The position numbers and the translations under genes are program-made. Of a stretch of 64,000 nt of DNA, positions 50,104-58,799 are shown piece by piece (positions within the stretch are counted from its first letter, which is position 1; each line of letters starts with the position of its first letter). Source of the stretch: Spirochaetales bacterium (GTDB lineage: Bacteria; Spirochaetota; Spirochaetia; Sphaerochaetales; Sphaerochaetaceae); assembly GCA_017478205.1 (NCBI GenBank), contig JAFVDZ010000091.1, forward strand, positions 25,447 through 89,446. Reading direction: 5' to 3'. The notes under the pieces were generated by a model, which had not been told where the DNA came from, did not search any database, and saw only the letters and a list, made by a program, of their open reading frames with translations.

Positions 50104-51816
50104 TTACTTGATACCGAGCTTTGACTTCTGCTTTGCCCAGCTATCTTTCAAGGTGACAGTTCTGTTGAACACCATGTGCTCCTTTGTGCTGTCCTTTGAA
50201 TCAACACAGTAGTAGCCATTTCTGATGAACTGGAGGTAGTCGCCCACCTTTGCATTCTCAGCATCCTTCTCGATATAAGCTTTTTCTATTACAACGAGAG
50301 ACTCAGGATTGATGTCATTAAGATAGTTGCCTGTATCTCCACCAGGATACTCAGCCTTGAAGAGCTTGTCATACTGTCTTACTTCTGCACAGAGTGCATG
50401 GTCTGCACTTACCCAGTGGCTTGTTCCCTTGACCTTTCTTCCATCAGGAGTCTGACCACCTCTGGATTCTGGGTCATAGGTGCAGTGTACTCTGAGAATA
50501 TTTCCATCTTCATCCTTATCGATGCTCTGTGCGGTGATATAGTAAGCATGCTTCAGTCTGATTTCATTGCCTAAAAATAGGCGGTGATAGCCCTTGACAG
50601 GGTTCTCCATGAAATCTTCCTTCTCGATGTATACTCTCTTTGAGAATGCAATCTTATGAGTCTTGCTCTCTGGATCTTCAGGGTTGTCAACTGCATCGAA
50701 GTATTCGACTTTGTCTTCAGGATAGTTGTCGATGACAATCTCAAGAGGATCGAGAACAGCCATGAGGCGCTTTGCTCTCTTGTTCAGGTCCTCTCTGACG
50801 CAGAACTCCATGAGTGAGTAATCGACAGTGCCTTCAACCTTTGCAACACCGACACGAGATACGAAATCCTTCATAGCTTCTGGTGAGTAACCACGGCGGC
50901 GAATTCCACTTACGGTTGGCATTCTTGGGTCATCCCAGCCAGAGACGAAGCCATTCTGTACAAGGTATAGAAGTCTTCTCTTGCTCATGAGGCAGTAGTT
51001 GATGTTGAGACGAGCAAATTCATACTGGTGAGGAGTGTGCTCGATGCCATCTATAGATGTTGCCCAATCATATGCAGGTCTGTGATCTTCGAACTCGAGT
51101 GTACAGATAGAGTGTGTAATTCCTTCGATTGCATCGCTGATAGGGTGAGTGAAGTCATACATTGGATAGATGCACCACTTGTCTCCAGTTCTTGGATGGG
51201 TTGCATACTTGATCCTGTAAAGTGCTGGGTCTCTGAGGTTGATGTTTGGGCTTGCCATGTCGATCTTGGCTCTGAGAGTATACTTACCTTCAGGATACTT
51301 TCCTTCCTTCATCTCCATGAAAAGTTTCAGGTTCTCTTCGATAGGTCTATCTCTGTCAGGACTGTTCTTGCCTGGCTGTGTAAGAGTTCCTCTGTATTCC
51401 TTCATCTCTTCAGCAGAAAGGCTATCTACATATGCCTTTCCTTCCTTGATGAGTTCAATTGCGATATTGTATAGCTGGTCGTAATAGTCGGAAGCATAAT
51501 ATTCATGCTCTTTCCAATCGAAACCGAGCCAGTGGATATCTTCCTTGATGGAATCGATGTACTCCATGTCTTCCTTTGCCGGGTTTGTATCGTCAAGTCT
51601 GAGGTGACAGATTCCGTTGTACTTTTCTGCAAGGCCGAAATTGAGACAGATCGACTTGATGTGACCAATGTGAAGATAGCCATTGGGTTCTGGTGGGAAA
51701 CGGGTAACGATAGTGTTGTCTTTGACCCTTCCGTTTGCAAGATCGTCCTCGATGATCTTCTCAATGAAGTTGAGAGGACGCTCAGTGGAAGCTTCAGTAT
51801 TCTTTACTTCTTCCAT
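50104..51816 (-). CDS. glnS: Glutaminyl-tRNA synthetase
   Basis: A 570-aa class I synthetase that charges tRNA-Gln directly. The signature is PEPNGYLHIGHIKS, with the KMSKS counterpart as MSKRRL and full C-terminal beta-barrel anticodon domains. The presence of GlnRS suits the tRNA-Gln at 3363 and suggests that transamidation is not needed for Gln. The upstream leader is short with AAGGAGG. Single-gene unit. Confidence 0.96.
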   Translation of the reverse strand: MEEVKNTEASTERPLNFIEKIIEDDLANGRVKDNTIVTRFPPEPNGYLHIGHIKSICLNFGLAEKYNGICHLRLDDTNPAKEDMEYIDSIKEDIHWLGFDWKEHEYYASDYYDQLYNIAIELIKEGKAYVDSLSAEEMKEYRGTLTQPGKNSPDRDRPIEENLKLFMEMKEGKYPEGKYTLRAKIDMASPNINLRDPALYRIKYATHPRTGDKWCIYPMYDFTHPISDAIEGITHSICTLEFEDHRPAYDWATSIDGIEHTPHQYEFARLNINYCLMSKRRLLYLVQNGFVSGWDDPRMPTVSGIRRRGYSPEAMKDFVSRVGVAKVEGTVDYSLMEFCVREDLNKRAKRLMAVLDPLEIVIDNYPEDKVEYFDAVDNPEDPESKTHKIAFSKRVYIEKEDFMENPVKGYHRLFLGNEIRLKHAYYITAQSIDKDEDGNILRVHCTYDPESRGGQTPDGRKVKGTSHWVSADHALCAEVRQYDKLFKAEYPGGDTGNYLNDINPESLVVIEKAYIEKDAENAKVGDYLQFIRNGYYCVDSKDSTKEHMVFNRTVTLKDSWAKQKSKLGIK

Positions 51817-51904
51817 ATAGATAACCTCCTTGCCCTTCCAAAGGGGCCTGTGGTTGGATTTTATGTTGATTCTAGCAGAAAGAAATATCTATTGGAACAA
51901 AAAA

Positions 51905-52345
51905 TCAGGACTTGAAGTTACAAATAACCTGTCCTGAGCCTTTTGTGAGGACACATACGGAAATGGATTTCTCTGTAGTAGGGGCCTCGAAGGAGAAAAT
52001 CTTCTCATCAGCAAGGTAGATCGTAACCAAAGAGGCTTGCTTTTCTACAGTCCATGTGCTGTTGTACAAAGTCTTGTAATAGCTCTTGGATTCGATATCA
52101 GAAAGCTTGAAATGTAATAGTGTCAGGTTGTTTTCTCTTGAGACTCTAAGAAAGCTTCTGTGGGAAATGATGATTTCAAGAGCATCCTGAACGCCCTCAT
52201 CTTTTTCTATGGTCGCACCAAAGGAACCCTCTTCGAATGTGTTTACAAGGCGATGCTCAGTCTCAGAGAGAAAGGAGAAAGTGTGTGAGTTGACAATCTT
52301 TGCTTTCTTTGGAGCATTTATCCATTGCAGCTTCTTAATTTTCAT
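51905..52345 (-). CDS. Hypothetical protein of 146 aa, coupled to GGDEF gene
   Basis: Starts at ATG 52345 in a TGATG overlap with the GGDEF gene, with AGAGGTGAT upstream. Soluble, strand-rich; it begins MKIKKLQWINAPKKAKI and ends with short beta-type segments. The first lines faintly resemble DUF1349-type concanavalin-like proteins (W-N-xP-K pattern), but this is not convincing. It is the third gene of a GGDEF-GGDEF operon and may belong to the same signalling unit. Confidence 0.6.
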   Translation of the reverse strand: MKIKKLQWINAPKKAKIVNSHTFSFLSETEHRLVNTFEEGSFGATIEKDEGVQDALEIIISHRSFLRVSRENNLTLLHFKLSDIESKSYYKTLYNSTWTVEKQASLVTIYLADEKIFSFEAPTTEKSISVCVLTKGSGQVICNFKS

Positions 52346-54009
52346 CAAATTATCACCTCTCTTCTGGACTTTTCCTTATCGTAGTACATCTTTTCATCAG
52401 CTTCCCTGAACTTTGCAGTCAAGTTGTCCCCAGGAGAGCAGAATGCAACGCCATACGCAAAGCTCTTTCCCTTAACTTCAGGTGGTCTGAAGTTGTTTTC
52501 CAGTTGATTTATGATTGTTTTTACATCATCTGTGGTAGTGTTTTCAACTAGAATTGCAAATTCATCGCCACCTAATCTGAAGCATTGGCAGGAGTACTTC
52601 TGAGTAGATTTCTGGAGAGCTTCTGCAAAGTCCTTTATCAAGCGGTCTCCAGCATCGTGACCAAATCTGTCGTTCAGCACCTTCAGACCATTGATATCTA
52701 TTACGATGATACAGTAGCTGTTTTTCTTTCTGTCCATGCTGTTTATTATAGTATCGAAGGCTTCTCTATTGAGAAGTTTTGTCATTGGGTCTGTATATAG
52801 CTTGAGCATCAAACTTTTCCTGACAGCGCTTGATGTCAAACTTTCTGATGACATCTGCAGCGACTGATATGTGAAGATACTCATGCTTATGAAGAGCAGG
52901 ATGACAATTGCATTGTCAAACTGCATGTTCCTGTCGACAAAGAAGAGCTCGAAGATGATAAGGGAAATTGCACTGATGAAAAGAAGCAGTGCAAATAGAA
53001 GTAGTGGGCCATGCCTTGGATCGAGACTCCTGTTTAGAAGGCATATAAGGAAGATGAGGACTAGAAGGAAGATGATCACCCACATGTTGAAAAGTTGGAA
53101 ATATGTGAATATGCCAAGGTTTTCAAGCAGAATCGAGAATATCTCATAGATTGAAAATAGCATGATAGGTATATATGCGATGCTCAGCATCAGATCAAAA
53201 TGTTCGATGAACTCAAAGTCATAGTTGTTGTAGAGAAAGACTATGAGGATGAGAGGCAAAAGGCAGACAACTGCATGACTTATATCCATTCTCCAGAGAC
53301 TGTTAAGATTGTAGACAAGGAATGATTTCAGATTGACTGCGATCAATATACAGACAGAGAATGCAAGAAATGCATAGCTCATGAGAGATGTTCTGACAAA
53401 GCTTTTTCTGAAGAAAAAGGATGTGAAGAGCCAGACAAAAGAGGCAATGAAGAATGCACTTGTGAGATATATCTTAAATAGACCATCGCTATTGAAATAT
53501 CTGATGAGTGTCGTCCTTTCGCCAAATACGAGGTCAATAATTTTCAGTGGATAACCTGCAGGAACGTCGAATTTAATTGTGATCTGGCCTTCATTGTTGT
53601 CTGGCCCGAAAGGAGCAATCGCATTCTTGGTATATCCATGATAGCTGAAAAGAGGATGCTCTGAGCCTGAAAAAGAATATAGTAGAGTATTCTTGTTGTA
53701 TATCTTTACTCCACAGACAGATGTGGTGATACCTATTGCAGGCTCCTTGAGCTCTTCATTTGGTAGATGATTCAGCGTAATGTAATAGACAGTATCAACA
53801 TCGTAGACAGTATCATCTACATAAGATCCATTTGCAATTGTTGCATAAAGCCCGTACCTATTGTAAAGCTCGATATCCTCATCTATCTGCGTAAGAGAGT
53901 GTGTGAAGCCAGTATTGCGATAATTTTCTCCCGTTATCGCCATTAGGCTGAAAGCAAAAAAAGAAAGCACGATAAAGAATGAGAAAATTGAAATACTACC
54001 TCTCTTCAT
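52345..54009 (-). CDS. 7TM receptor-type diguanylate cyclase (second of pair)
   Basis: 554 aa from ATG 54009, with AGGGGG 8 nt upstream. A signal/first helix is followed by an extracytoplasmic domain (about 25-180), about seven membrane helices (185-385), then a GGDEF domain with intact RLGGDEF and a DINGLKVLNDRFGHDAGD metal/substrate block. It would make cyclic di-GMP in response to an external ligand. The RxxD inhibitory site is absent at its usual place. It overlaps the upstream paralogue by 14 nt. Confidence 0.85.
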   Translation of the reverse strand: MKRGSISIFSFFIVLSFFAFSLMAITGENYRNTGFTHSLTQIDEDIELYNRYGLYATIANGSYVDDTVYDVDTVYYITLNHLPNEELKEPAIGITTSVCGVKIYNKNTLLYSFSGSEHPLFSYHGYTKNAIAPFGPDNNEGQITIKFDVPAGYPLKIIDLVFGERTTLIRYFNSDGLFKIYLTSAFFIASFVWLFTSFFFRKSFVRTSLMSYAFLAFSVCILIAVNLKSFLVYNLNSLWRMDISHAVVCLLPLILIVFLYNNYDFEFIEHFDLMLSIAYIPIMLFSIYEIFSILLENLGIFTYFQLFNMWVIIFLLVLIFLICLLNRSLDPRHGPLLLFALLLFISAISLIIFELFFVDRNMQFDNAIVILLFISMSIFTYQSLQMSSESLTSSAVRKSLMLKLYTDPMTKLLNREAFDTIINSMDRKKNSYCIIVIDINGLKVLNDRFGHDAGDRLIKDFAEALQKSTQKYSCQCFRLGGDEFAILVENTTTDDVKTIINQLENNFRPPEVKGKSFAYGVAFCSPGDNLTAKFREADEKMYYDKEKSRREVII

Positions 54010-55711
54010 AGCTTCGCCCCCTTGCAATATCGTAGAGACTATATTGCCTATTTTCTCTCTTGTCCTTGTACATTCTCTTGTCTGAACGCCTGATAGCCTG
54101 ATGGATATCTTCTCCCTTCACTTTGACGCTATAGCCACCGCTCAAGGTTGCACCATATGGGGCAGAGGTCGCAAAAAGTTTCTTGGCCTTCATTGTGAGC
54201 TTGTTCAGATACTCTTCATCATTTGAATTTACAAATATGATGAATTCATCTCCACCGGAGCGAAATGTCTTAGCATTCCTGAATTCATCCATCTGGTTCA
54301 AAATCGAGAAGTGGGCAAGGAGCTTGTCTCCTTCTGTGTGCCCAAAGCCATCGTTTATGCTCTTCATTCCATTGATATCGAAGCTTAGGATTCCAATTTC
54401 TGTATCCTTTCCAAGCTTCAGAATGAAATCATCGAAGCTCCTTCTGTTAAGACAGTTGGATAGAATGTCCTGATATGCATATTCTTCGATCTCTCTACTG
54501 TTCATGTGAGTGCGTTCAAGTTTCATGTAGGCTACAGCTCCGTTGAGAGCAGAAAAGAGGAATGGAAGGTATGTGCAGAAGGAAAGGATATAGTGCCCAG
54601 TGCTTGAAATATCCTTTGAAAACAGTAAGACACCTCTTATGAGAATGAAGAAGGCAGAGAAAGCGATACCGAAATCCTGAGCCTGATGGCTTTGTTGTGA
54701 GTCATTCGAGACAAGTGCGATGATTGATATTGCCAACGCAGAGAAAACAGAAGAAAAGATAGTGAGGTCTGCAATTGCAGATGAGGAGTATTCCTTTTCT
54801 GTCAGTGCTATGCAGAACATTATGAAGAGCATGATAGGTATGAAGCTGATTATGGCAACAAGAGGACTTTTGAGTTTCTTATGATGTCCTGTGGTCCTAT
54901 GGAACAAAAGGATCGAGGAAGGGAATAGAACATATGAAACCATGAGAAGTAGGGATGTAGCGAGCTGGTTTTCCAAAACTATGCCAGTGATTGGATTGTC
55001 CAGGATAGATAATAGCATGAGCAAGAGAGAAAGCAGAGAAAAGCAGGATATGATTTTCTTGTACCTGATATCCCTTACCAGAATGAAGAGCAGGACGAGG
55101 CCTGTGATCATGACAGAGTAGAAGCTGAAATTCAGATAGAGGTCCAGAAAATCGGGAAGCTGCAATCTAGTTATTTCAGAAAAGCTACCAATTCTGACAG
55201 GGTGGACCTTTATGCTTATTGAAGAGATGAAGCTTCCAAAGCTGTATTCGATCGTAAGATGGCTATTGTGGATAGGTCTGTCGAAGAAACCAAGGAAGTC
55301 GTTTTCACATCCAAGCAGGAATGCTGGATATTTCCTATTCTGTGGATAAATGAAAATCTCTTCATTATCTAGAAGAATCCTTATTGCGGAAAAACTACTT
55401 TTTACGAGGTAGCAATTGAAGCTCTTGTCTACTTTAGGAGTTATGTCAGTTTCGATCCTTATAGTCTGTCCATTTCTTATTGTCAATGTCTGAGGCAGCA
55501 CTACATCATCAGAGACTTTTTCATCATCGATATATATATCCCATAAAAGAGAATCTGTAGCTAGAAGGGGAGTTCTAGCTGAGAATATGTTTACATCACG
55601 ATGCAGAAAAAGAACAAAAAGACAGGATGAGAAGAATACAAGCAGAAGGGATACTATTGAGATCCTTCTGAAAAGATTAGGTGATAGCTTTCTGCTTGAA
55701 CTCTTATTCAT
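53996..55711 (-). CDS. 7TM receptor-type diguanylate cyclase (first of pair)
   Basis: 571 aa from ATG 55711 (MNKSSSRKLS). The layout matches its neighbour: N-terminal helix, periplasmic beta-rich domain (about 45-190), a seven-helix bundle (about 200-400), a short linker and a GGDEF domain with FRSGGDEF and SFDINGMKSINDGFGHTEGD. Like its partner it lacks the RxxD inhibitory site. The two are tandem paralogues sharing an operon. The N-terminal domains have diverged, so they may read different signals. Confidence 0.85.
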   Translation of the reverse strand: MNKSSSRKLSPNLFRRISIVSLLLVFFSSCLFVLFLHRDVNIFSARTPLLATDSLLWDIYIDDEKVSDDVVLPQTLTIRNGQTIRIETDITPKVDKSFNCYLVKSSFSAIRILLDNEEIFIYPQNRKYPAFLLGCENDFLGFFDRPIHNSHLTIEYSFGSFISSISIKVHPVRIGSFSEITRLQLPDFLDLYLNFSFYSVMITGLVLLFILVRDIRYKKIISCFSLLSLLLMLLSILDNPITGIVLENQLATSLLLMVSYVLFPSSILLFHRTTGHHKKLKSPLVAIISFIPIMLFIMFCIALTEKEYSSSAIADLTIFSSVFSALAISIIALVSNDSQQSHQAQDFGIAFSAFFILIRGVLLFSKDISSTGHYILSFCTYLPFLFSALNGAVAYMKLERTHMNSREIEEYAYQDILSNCLNRRSFDDFILKLGKDTEIGILSFDINGMKSINDGFGHTEGDKLLAHFSILNQMDEFRNAKTFRSGGDEFIIFVNSNDEEYLNKLTMKAKKLFATSAPYGATLSGGYSVKVKGEDIHQAIRRSDKRMYKDKRENRQYSLYDIARGRSYEER

Positions 55712-55779
55712 ATTTAGAAAATGTATCAGCATACACATGCTCTTTCAATAAGATAGAGTTTCGATTATCCTTTAGAGTC

Positions 55780-56721
55780 ATGAAAAAAGCACTTCTTCTT
55801 TCTCTACTTCTTGTGTTGTTGATATCCTGCTCTGAGCCTATAAGGCAAGACAGACTTGTAATGGGAACCAACTGTTCAGTCAGCGTATTCAGTAAAAGTG
55901 ATGAAAAGGAGATCCAGAGTTGCTTTGAAATCCTTTCTGAAATCGAAAAACGTATAAGTGCAAAGCTTGTAGATAGTGAAATAGGCGAGATAAACAGTGC
56001 AGCTGGAAAAAACAGTGTAAAGGTCTCTAGAGAAACCTTTGATCTTGTAAAGCGTTCGCTTGAACTCAAGGAGCTTACTGAAGGGGCCTTCAATCCTCTC
56101 CTTGGCAAGATAACGAGCCTTTGGAATATTGGCTCAGGTGATGAAATTGTACCTGACAAGCAAACTATAGATAATCTTGTACATCATCTCGAAATTGGAG
56201 CGATCGCGCTTGATGAAGACAATCTGACTGTATACCTGAGCGATGAGAACACAGCTTTGGATCTCGGTGCAATTGGAAAGGGTTATGCGAGTGATGTTGT
56301 CTCTTCCTATCTGAAAGAAAAGGGAATAAAGAAGGCTCTGATAAACCTTGGCGGTAATGTATATGCAATTGGAAAGAAGGGAAAGGACAAGAATTGGAAG
56401 ATCGGTATCAGAAACCCTGAAGGAAACGGGCTATTTACAACAGTAGAAATAGATGAAGGCGCTGTAATTACATCAGGCTCCTATGAGAGATATTTCATCT
56501 CAGACGGTGTCAGATATCACCACATAATGGACCCATCTACTGGCTATCCTGCAAATAATGACCTCGTTTCAGTTACAATCATTGGCCGTGATGCCTGCCT
56601 TGCCGATGCATTGAGTACAGCAGTCTTTGTCCTGGGAGAGGAAAAGGGTATCAAGCTACTTGAAAAGCTTGGCATCAGGGGAATTCTGCTGACCGAGGAT
56701 GGAAGGACTGTCAACGTTTGA
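55780..56721 (+). CDS. apbE: FAD:protein FMN transferase, lipoprotein
   Basis: Attaches FMN covalently to Thr of flavoproteins such as RnfG/NqrC in the periplasm. 313 aa from ATG 55780: signal with lipobox L-I-S-C (about Cys16), then the GTNCSVSVF start of the ApbE fold, ALDLGAIGKGYASD and HHIMDPSTGYPA. The longer frame upstream is not credible. It needs flavin made by the riboflavin genes of this window. It overlaps the convergent methyltransferase gene by 11 bp. Confidence 0.9.
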   Translation: MKKALLLSLLLVLLISCSEPIRQDRLVMGTNCSVSVFSKSDEKEIQSCFEILSEIEKRISAKLVDSEIGEINSAAGKNSVKVSRETFDLVKRSLELKELTEGAFNPLLGKITSLWNIGSGDEIVPDKQTIDNLVHHLEIGAIALDEDNLTVYLSDENTALDLGAIGKGYASDVVSSYLKEKGIKKALINLGGNVYAIGKKGKDKNWKIGIRNPEGNGLFTTVEIDEGAVITSGSYERYFISDGVRYHHIMDPSTGYPANNDLVSVTIIGRDACLADALSTAVFVLGEEKGIKLLEKLGIRGILLTEDGRTVNV

Positions 56722-57469
56722 TAAGCTTCATCGCTATGTAGCAGTCGACAAGATAGCTATCGATAGGCTCTGTGTCGCTTCCATCTGTATAGAAATCACT
56801 AACTGTGAAGTTTCTTTTCAGTAGGCCACCAATTATTTCATCAAGTGTATGGCTATATTCCATTGTGTCGAGCTTTCTCTCGATTTCCTTTCTTGAAAGT
56901 GAAACTTCACTATTGAAGGGAAGTGTATATTTTATCTTGAGTTTGCCTCTTTCGAGTTTCTTGACATCGAATATGTAGAGAGCGGGATTTGCAAAGCTTA
57001 TGATGAGTACACCATCCTTTTTTAGGACTCTATCTACTTCGCTGTAGAGTTTATCAAGCTCGCTGATGAAGTTTATGGACTGTGGAATCATGACAAAATC
57101 GAAAGAGCCATCCTCGATAAAATCAAGAGAGCACATATCAGCATTTACAGTTGTGATCTCAAGGCCTTCTCTTTCACATACAATTTGATCGTTTTCAAGC
57201 TGTCTTTCACTTATGTCGACTACTGTGACCTCTTTTCCATGGGCTGCAAGCAATGGACCTTGCTGACCACCACCTCCACCAAGGAGAAGTGCTTTATCAC
57301 CTGTTCCTTCAAGAAATGAAGTTGGCATGTATTTCATCGGAGTAAGATGTATCTTTATCTCCTTTTTTCTTGCGTCTTCGATCTCTTCATGGTTTACAGG
57401 TATAGTCCAATAGTTACGTTTTTCAACTTCGTTGTTCCAGGCAATTCTATTGATTTCCTTTGCATCCAT
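56711..57469 (-). CDS. Class I SAM-dependent methyltransferase
   Basis: 252 aa. The SAM-binding motif ALLLGGGGGQQGPLLAAHG is followed by the acidic strand VTVVDIS and the DFVMIPQSINFISELD segment. It starts MDAKEINRIAWNNEV, as small-molecule Methyltransf_11-type enzymes often do. The substrate is unknown. It is divergent from htrA with a 70-nt gap. Confidence 0.78.
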   Translation of the reverse strand: MDAKEINRIAWNNEVEKRNYWTIPVNHEEIEDARKKEIKIHLTPMKYMPTSFLEGTGDKALLLGGGGGQQGPLLAAHGKEVTVVDISERQLENDQIVCEREGLEITTVNADMCSLDFIEDGSFDFVMIPQSINFISELDKLYSEVDRVLKKDGVLIISFANPALYIFDVKKLERGKLKIKYTLPFNSEVSLSRKEIERKLDTMEYSHTLDEIIGGLLKRNFTVSDFYTDGSDTEPIDSYLVDCYIAMKLIKR

Positions 57470-57504
57470 ACATAAAGTATAGGTGCTCTTGTCCTCTCTT
57501 TCAA

Positions 57505-57533
57505 TTGACCTCTTTTTTACTAGGTGTTAGCTT
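57505..57533 (+). promoter_or_regulatory. htrA promoter (leaderless)
   Basis: TTGACC (57505-57510), 17-nt spacer, TAGCTT (57528-57533), then 6 nt to ATG 57540 with no Shine-Dalgarno. Confidence 0.6.
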
Positions 57534-57539
57534 TCAGAT

Positions 57540-58799
57540 ATGAAAGTTGGAAAGCATCACAAATTCATCGTCCCAATTCTCCTCCTGATCCTTATCATCC
57601 TGGTACTCGCAATTCTTTTTGCCTGGACAGGCAGGATAAGGGAAAAGAGTAGATTGAAGGAGCTTGGAAGAGAGCTTGATAAAGTCACGAAAGAGGGAGG
57701 AGAGGCCGCACTGCTTTCCCTTGCTGGAATAAAACTTACCAACATCTTCTATGGTGATGATGGAGCAATAATCTTCGCAGAGGGCTCAGATAGTTGGAAC
57801 TATTCAGCAGATGAGCTTCAGAACATGACAGTCTATGAAAACTCGAAGAAGAGTGTTGTCGAGGTCATCTCACTATCTGGTCTCTATGACAGGAGCTCTG
57901 GCTGTGGTGTTATCATTTCCTCTGATGGATATTGCATAACCAATGGCCATGTAATCGGTACTGGTGACAGCTTTACTTGTCTTATGGAAGATGGCTCTGC
58001 TGTTTCAGCAACGCTTGTTGGTGTCGACAAGATGACAGATATTGCTGTCATTAAGCTTGAAAAGCGAGATGAGAAGTATATCCCTCTCAGCTTTGCTTTG
58101 GATAACGAACTCAAGGTCGGGCAGAAGGTAATTGCAATAGGTAGCCCATTTGGTTGGTCCTGGTCACAGAGTATAGGAAATATCTCAGGTCTTGGGCGTC
58201 TCGTAACAAGTAGTGGTGGAATTCCTCTTGCCAACATGATACAGACTGATGCTGCTGTCAATCCTGGTAACTCCGGAGGTCCTCTCTTGGATGGGCACGG
58301 AAGGATAGTTGGACTCAATACAGCAATATATACAACTACTGGAACAGCACAGGGAATTTCATTTGCTATTCCAATCGATACTGTAATGACTGTAGCGACA
58401 GACCTTATCAGAAAAGGAAAGGTGAATAGGGGTTGGCTTGATATCCTTTCTGTCGAGATGAACCCTATCATTGCAGATTATATGGGTGTTCCTACAAATA
58501 CTCGTGGCATCCTGATTAGCCAGGTAGTCCCTTCGGGAGAAGCTGACAAGGGTGGTCTCAGAGGTGGAAATAATAGAGTCCAATATGGTAACAGCGAAAT
58601 ATATCTAGGTGGTGATATAATCACAAAGATAGGGTCGACTGTAATTGAGGATATAAACGACTATTACACAGCCCTGCTTTCTACCAAGGCAGGTGATAAA
58701 TTCGATATAGAGGTTCTTCGAAACGGGCAGAAGACCAGAGTCAGGGGCGTAGTCCTTGTAGAACAGACAGAGGAGAATACCCGTTGGGTTATTAGATAA
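57540..58799 (+). CDS. HtrA/DegP-type serine protease with PDZ domain
   Basis: A 419-aa envelope quality-control protease anchored by one N-terminal helix (about 9-30). The triad is visible as His137 (CITNGHVIG), Asp167 (MTDIAVIK) and Ser245 (NPGNSGGPLL). A single PDZ domain covers about 300-410. The region between the helix and the protease (35-100) is a charged helix followed by a small strand domain. It overlaps uvrB by 1 nt (TAATG), coupling envelope proteolysis and DNA repair genes in one transcript. Confidence 0.9.
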   Translation: MKVGKHHKFIVPILLLILIILVLAILFAWTGRIREKSRLKELGRELDKVTKEGGEAALLSLAGIKLTNIFYGDDGAIIFAEGSDSWNYSADELQNMTVYENSKKSVVEVISLSGLYDRSSGCGVIISSDGYCITNGHVIGTGDSFTCLMEDGSAVSATLVGVDKMTDIAVIKLEKRDEKYIPLSFALDNELKVGQKVIAIGSPFGWSWSQSIGNISGLGRLVTSSGGIPLANMIQTDAAVNPGNSGGPLLDGHGRIVGLNTAIYTTTGTAQGISFAIPIDTVMTVATDLIRKGKVNRGWLDILSVEMNPIIADYMGVPTNTRGILISQVVPSGEADKGGLRGGNNRVQYGNSEIYLGGDIITKIGSTVIEDINDYYTALLSTKAGDKFDIEVLRNGQKTRVRGVVLVEQTEENTRWVIR

